A stretch of 64,000 nt of DNA from Strigamia acuminata. Taxonomy: Eukaryota > Arthropoda > Chilopoda > Geophilomorpha > Linotaeniidae. Below are positions 60,866-64,000 of this stretch, one piece after another. Numbering within the stretch: position 1 is the stretch's first letter; each line of letters starts with the position of its first letter. Location: contig OX442315.1 of the NCBI GenBank assembly GCA_949358305.1, positions 33,692,427 to 33,756,426 of the forward strand, given 5' to 3'. The position numbers were made by a program, and so were the translations under genes. Below the pieces are notes generated by a model. It searched no databases. It saw nothing but the letters and a program-made list of their open reading frames with translations, and was not told the origin of the DNA.

Positions 60866-61045
60866 AGGTAAGCATATTTTGGTGTTTAAATGTTGTGTGC
60901 ATGCCCAGACAACTGAAAAGTCATTCTAGACTAAACACTAAACTGCTTTATCGAGGGTTGCCTTAACTTAAAAAATGGCCGCCGATTTAGTCTGTTTTTA
61001 GTCGCAGTGAGCATGCGCACAATATTTACACCAAATATGCATTTT
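60866..61045. mobile_element. Fold-back copy of the GTTTAAATGT dispersed repeat
   Basis: GCATATTTTGGTGTTTAAAT and TGTGTGCATGC at the left pair with GCATGCGCACAATATTTACA and CCAAATATGC at the right. Related half-copies occur at about 38,627, 39,910, 49,597, 59,233 and 61,150, so this is a multi-copy family. Confidence 0.6.
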
Positions 61046-61059
61046 CGAATGCGCCAACC

Positions 61060-62690
61060 ATTTTTAAAGCTAGGCAGTTAAGATATGTTGTTTAAAAATG
61101 CTGTTTAGTACAAAAAAAAAATTTTCAAAAGCAGTTAGCATATATAAAAATTGCAGTTGAACTTGTTTTGTTGTCTAAACTTAGCGCGCATGTGCACTCC
61201 GACTGAAAAAAGACTAAATCATACGCCATTTCCAAAGTTAAGCTAAGTACACATGACCTGATTCCGTGCACGAAATGGTCACTTTCCGCGAGCGGCCAGA
61301 AGTTTTGGTCAACGTGGTACAGATAGTTCCGCTTACCACACACGGAAACTTTCCGGCAGTGATGGTGCACGGAAAAATTCAATTGTTTCCGTGCACGAAC
61401 AAATTCTGAGTACCCAGAATGCATAGTGGTAATGCGATCGATCGTGACCGGTCGTACACAAGACGGAGGTGGATACTGAATACAAAGACAGATAATACTA
61501 AAAATGCTTGATTAATTTATTTTATATTTTATTATTAATTATTAATTTAAAAATACTGTAATCCATTAATTTTGCACAATCAAACTACAACATTTTGTAA
61601 AAGTGGTCGCCATTTGTAATTACAACACGTGCACGGATTGTGTGTACCAAACAATTTCCACACACGGATAAACACAGCCAAACATACAGACGGAATCATT
61701 TCGTTTGCGGCGTGACAACCTGAAAATTCAGACTCTGAATATTCATAGTCTAAAAGTATACTTACCTTGAATAAATTGTATAAAACTTTTATTTAATCTA
61801 AATGTAGCACAACAAAACCAAAAACAGTGCAACTTATTCATAAAAAAAAAATAATAATCAAAAAACTTTTTTTCCAGAGGTCCAACATTTACAAACAAAC
61901 TTTTCAATTTCCAGACATCAAAGAGGAGAGGATAAGCAAAACTCCCTGAAAAAAAAAAAAAAAAAAAAAGAAAAAGAGAAAAATTCGCTATCAGCCATTA
62001 AGCAAAGTGGCGGCATGCACAGTGCAGAAAAAGCGGCAGAAACTGCGGTGTTTTGGCGGATTGAGTTCGACGGTGCGTGGTACACCTCGTAAAAAGCATT
62101 ACGAGTAATTTTAAATGACGCTGTCTGTTAATTTTATGCTTCGAAATGGAATTGATCTTACTCGTATCTCTTCTCACAAGTGCGAGGCTGGAGGAACAAG
62201 TTTTGCTCTGTGAGAGAAAGCTTTTAATAAAATTAAACCTCTCGAGAGCTTCCCAGTGTCTACACCACATGCACAACTGCGTGGGGCCAGGTGCGAGAGG
62301 CAACCAACGAACAAACTCGCGTCTGGCTGCACCGTCAACCAAACAACCCAAACAATCCACTCCGACTGCACACGACCACTTCTATATGCAACCCTCGGCA
62401 CCAGCTTCCGACACCCAACAAAAATCAGGTAAAAAAAAAAACCAAAAAAAAAACCAAAAAAAAAAAAAATTCTTTTATAGCGACAAATACCGTAGTGCAC
62501 GCGTCGCCGCGCCTTCGTACAATGCACCGCTTTCGTGCACACACATGCATTGAGAAACCGCAAGGCGTGGGCGGCTCATGGTACGACCGCCCGCATTGGC
62601 TGTCGCTAGTCGCTGCTGTAGGTGGAGCTAGCAGGCTCGGCTCACTCGAATAGTAATGAGCGAGAGAAAGGAAAGACAAGGCAGGGAGGG
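61060..62690. other. 5' flank of the right-hand gene
   Basis: 61,240-61,740 has repeat-like sequence including the 11-bp stem GTGCACGGAAA/TTTCCGTGCAC at about 61,365-61,397. A poly-A run is near 61,950. 62,100-62,690 becomes CpG-rich. No coding exon is supported. Confidence 0.4.
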
Positions 62691-62989
62691 CGAGGAAAAG
62701 AGATAGATAAAGGAGGGTGCGGGGGGGGTGCGGGGAGGGGTCACGTGGTACCTTTGCAATGACCACAAATTGAAGAACGACTCGGTGCCCGAGCTGTGAC
62801 ATGAGGCTTTTTATTGGCAAGGCAACAGGGCGAGCACTTAGCCAAATTAAAACTGGGAAGACGGCGGAATAAGGGAGGAGGCGGCGGCCGGCCATCAGCG
62901 ACGGCGAACAGCGCGGCATCAGCCGGCGACGGCGAGGCGGGCTTGCCGCGTCGGCGGCATCAGCTCGGCTTTCCCGATCCTCGACCCGC
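62690..62989 (+). promoter_or_regulatory. CpG-rich promoter/5' UTR of right-hand gene
   Basis: G-rich tracts, an E-box TCACGTGG at about 62,741, an inverted CCAAT box (ATTGG) near 62,814 and GC-rich sequence lead up to the ATG. No TATA box is evident. Start site not resolved. Confidence 0.4.
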
Positions 62990-63120
62990 CATGAGCACGG
63001 CCACCACGGTCGGCCACCACCCGCATCTTCTCCACCACCACCACGCGCACTTGGCCAACCAGTCGGACGTGCCCAATCCCGAACTTCTTCTCGCTGTCTT
63101 GAGGAATAAAACTTTACAAG
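62990..63120 (+). CDS. First coding exon of an unrecognised His-rich protein (partial)
   Basis: A CpG-rich plus-strand region opens at the ATG at 62,991 in an excellent Kozak context (CCGCCATGA). The 43-residue peptide has a His-rich segment (GHHPHLLHHHHAH) followed by a compact Leu-rich helix-like NPELLLAVLRNKTLQ. It ends at a plausible donor, CAAG|GTTTGA, phase 1, followed by AT-rich, T-tract-containing intron sequence. The frame extends upstream without an ATG as a Gly/Arg-rich chance reading. The switch from GC-rich biased codons to intron at the donor, the Kozak match and the ordered C-terminal helix support a real exon. I do not recognise the family; His-rich leaders are common in nuclear regulators. 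Remaining exons lie right of the window. Confidence 0.55.
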
Positions 63121-64000
63121 GTTTGACCTGATCTAATATTAATTCCTCATCAATTTCGTTCCCTTTAATCCCCATATTTCCCCATAAACCCAATTTTTCC
63201 CGTCGCACAATTTCCTTTCCTTCTTTTTTTATCCTTTTTTTCTTCTTATCAAACGGTCCAATTTTTTTTTTCCTTTTTAATTTCGTGAACCCGGCGTGTG
63301 CGCGCGCGTGCAGCTATCATTTTCATGAGTACATGCACTTACATAGATTGGGTCCGGGGATCCCCTTATTATGTAGCCATGATCAAATTAAGTTCCATCT
63401 CAGTAGATTGTATTTGGATATTAGTCGGGGGCCACCACCGCCACTTGCAACCTCCGCCACCCACCCACCATCACCAGCCACATTTCCACTTGATTGTTTC
63501 GCCTCTCTCTCATGGCAATTACTTCGCCAGGGTAAACACCAAATAATATTTTATATTAAAACTTCATGAGTCGACGGCCATTCCCTTCTCCGCGCTCTCT
63601 CTCTCGCATCCTCCACTTTCTCCTCGGAGGAGGAGACGCCGATGCCGTCGTCAGCCTCTCCGAGATATCGCTCCGGAGACGCCGCGGGTTTGTTGCTGCG
63701 TGGATATATACCGGACATAGCTTTGCATCCTCGACCCTTCTTTGCATCCCCGTATTGGGAAAGTTCGCTGGATATTTCAGTGCTTCGTTATGCTTCTTAT
63801 CCGTCGCTATGCGCCAACACCAAATGCTAGAGCCTTCTTTAAATACTTGGATGTGATGGTGCACGTGAGTATATATTTATATATACTATATAGATATATT
63901 CCTTTTTATTTTTGAAAAAAAATATATTACACGGTGTGTGCACAAATTTATTTCATTTATTTCAATTCTAAACGAATAAAAATCAACTTTCGACACATTT
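63121..64000. other. Presumed first intron of right-hand gene
   Basis: T-rich after the donor, then mixed composition with GCGCGCGTG (63,298-63,312) and a GC-balanced patch to about 63,860. ORFs of up to 102 codons on both strands overlap one another and show no domain. The end (63,870-63,900) is an ATATATA palindrome. Confidence 0.4.

Overview
This is a gene-poor, AT-rich animal nuclear genome window, most likely from an invertebrate bilaterian. Evidence: a LIM-only (LMO4-type) coding exon with GT/AG splice signals and huge non-coding flanks, an internally deleted DIRS-type tyrosine-recombinase retrotransposon, a 5S-rRNA-derived sequence, many small non-autonomous DNA transposons with TA or 3-bp target duplications, and numerous minisatellites. 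There are no operons, no dense coding and no long conserved ORFs, so it is not prokaryotic. I cannot name the species; an arthropod or other protostome would fit.

Layout. Positions 1-15,790 lie downstream of the LMO4 exon on the minus strand and look like a long intron. They hold simple repeats, 41-bp and 20-bp minisatellites, one pogo-like fold-back, one copy of a MITE family, and GC-balanced islands rich in CRE (TGACGTCA) palindromes. The LMO4 exon with the start codon and LIM domain 1 is at 15,796-16,246 on the minus strand; the exon(s) for LIM domain 2 are not in the window and must lie left of position 1. From 16.3 to 41 kb lies the presumed 5' region of LMO4, with two candidate minus-strand first exons: a CpG-rich one ending in a GTAAGA donor at 27,959 and a TATA-driven one at about 40.6-40.7 kb. 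This stretch also holds 31-bp, 42-bp and 154-bp tandem arrays and a nest of MITEs at 31.2-38.1 kb.

From 42 to 60 kb the window is repeat-rich: a MITE pair, a 5S-like element, the DIRS remnant (46.05-48.26 kb), a repeated pair at 48.7 and 55.6 kb, a perfect hairpin at 52.6 kb and a Tc1-like MITE at 59.4 kb. The last 1.2 kb carries a CpG-rich plus-strand first coding exon (62,991-63,120) of a histidine-rich protein I do not recognise. CTCF-like motifs point left (minus) up to 42.1 kb and right (plus) from 44.2 kb onward, so a regulatory-domain border between LMO4 and the right-hand gene is a reasonable hypothesis.

The most interesting observations are the divergent CTCF-like motif arrangement, the CRE palindrome cluster in and around LMO4, the minisatellite periods (10, 20, 31, 41-42 bp) that track multiples of the DNA helical turn, and the recurrent YY1-like AAAATGGC motif.
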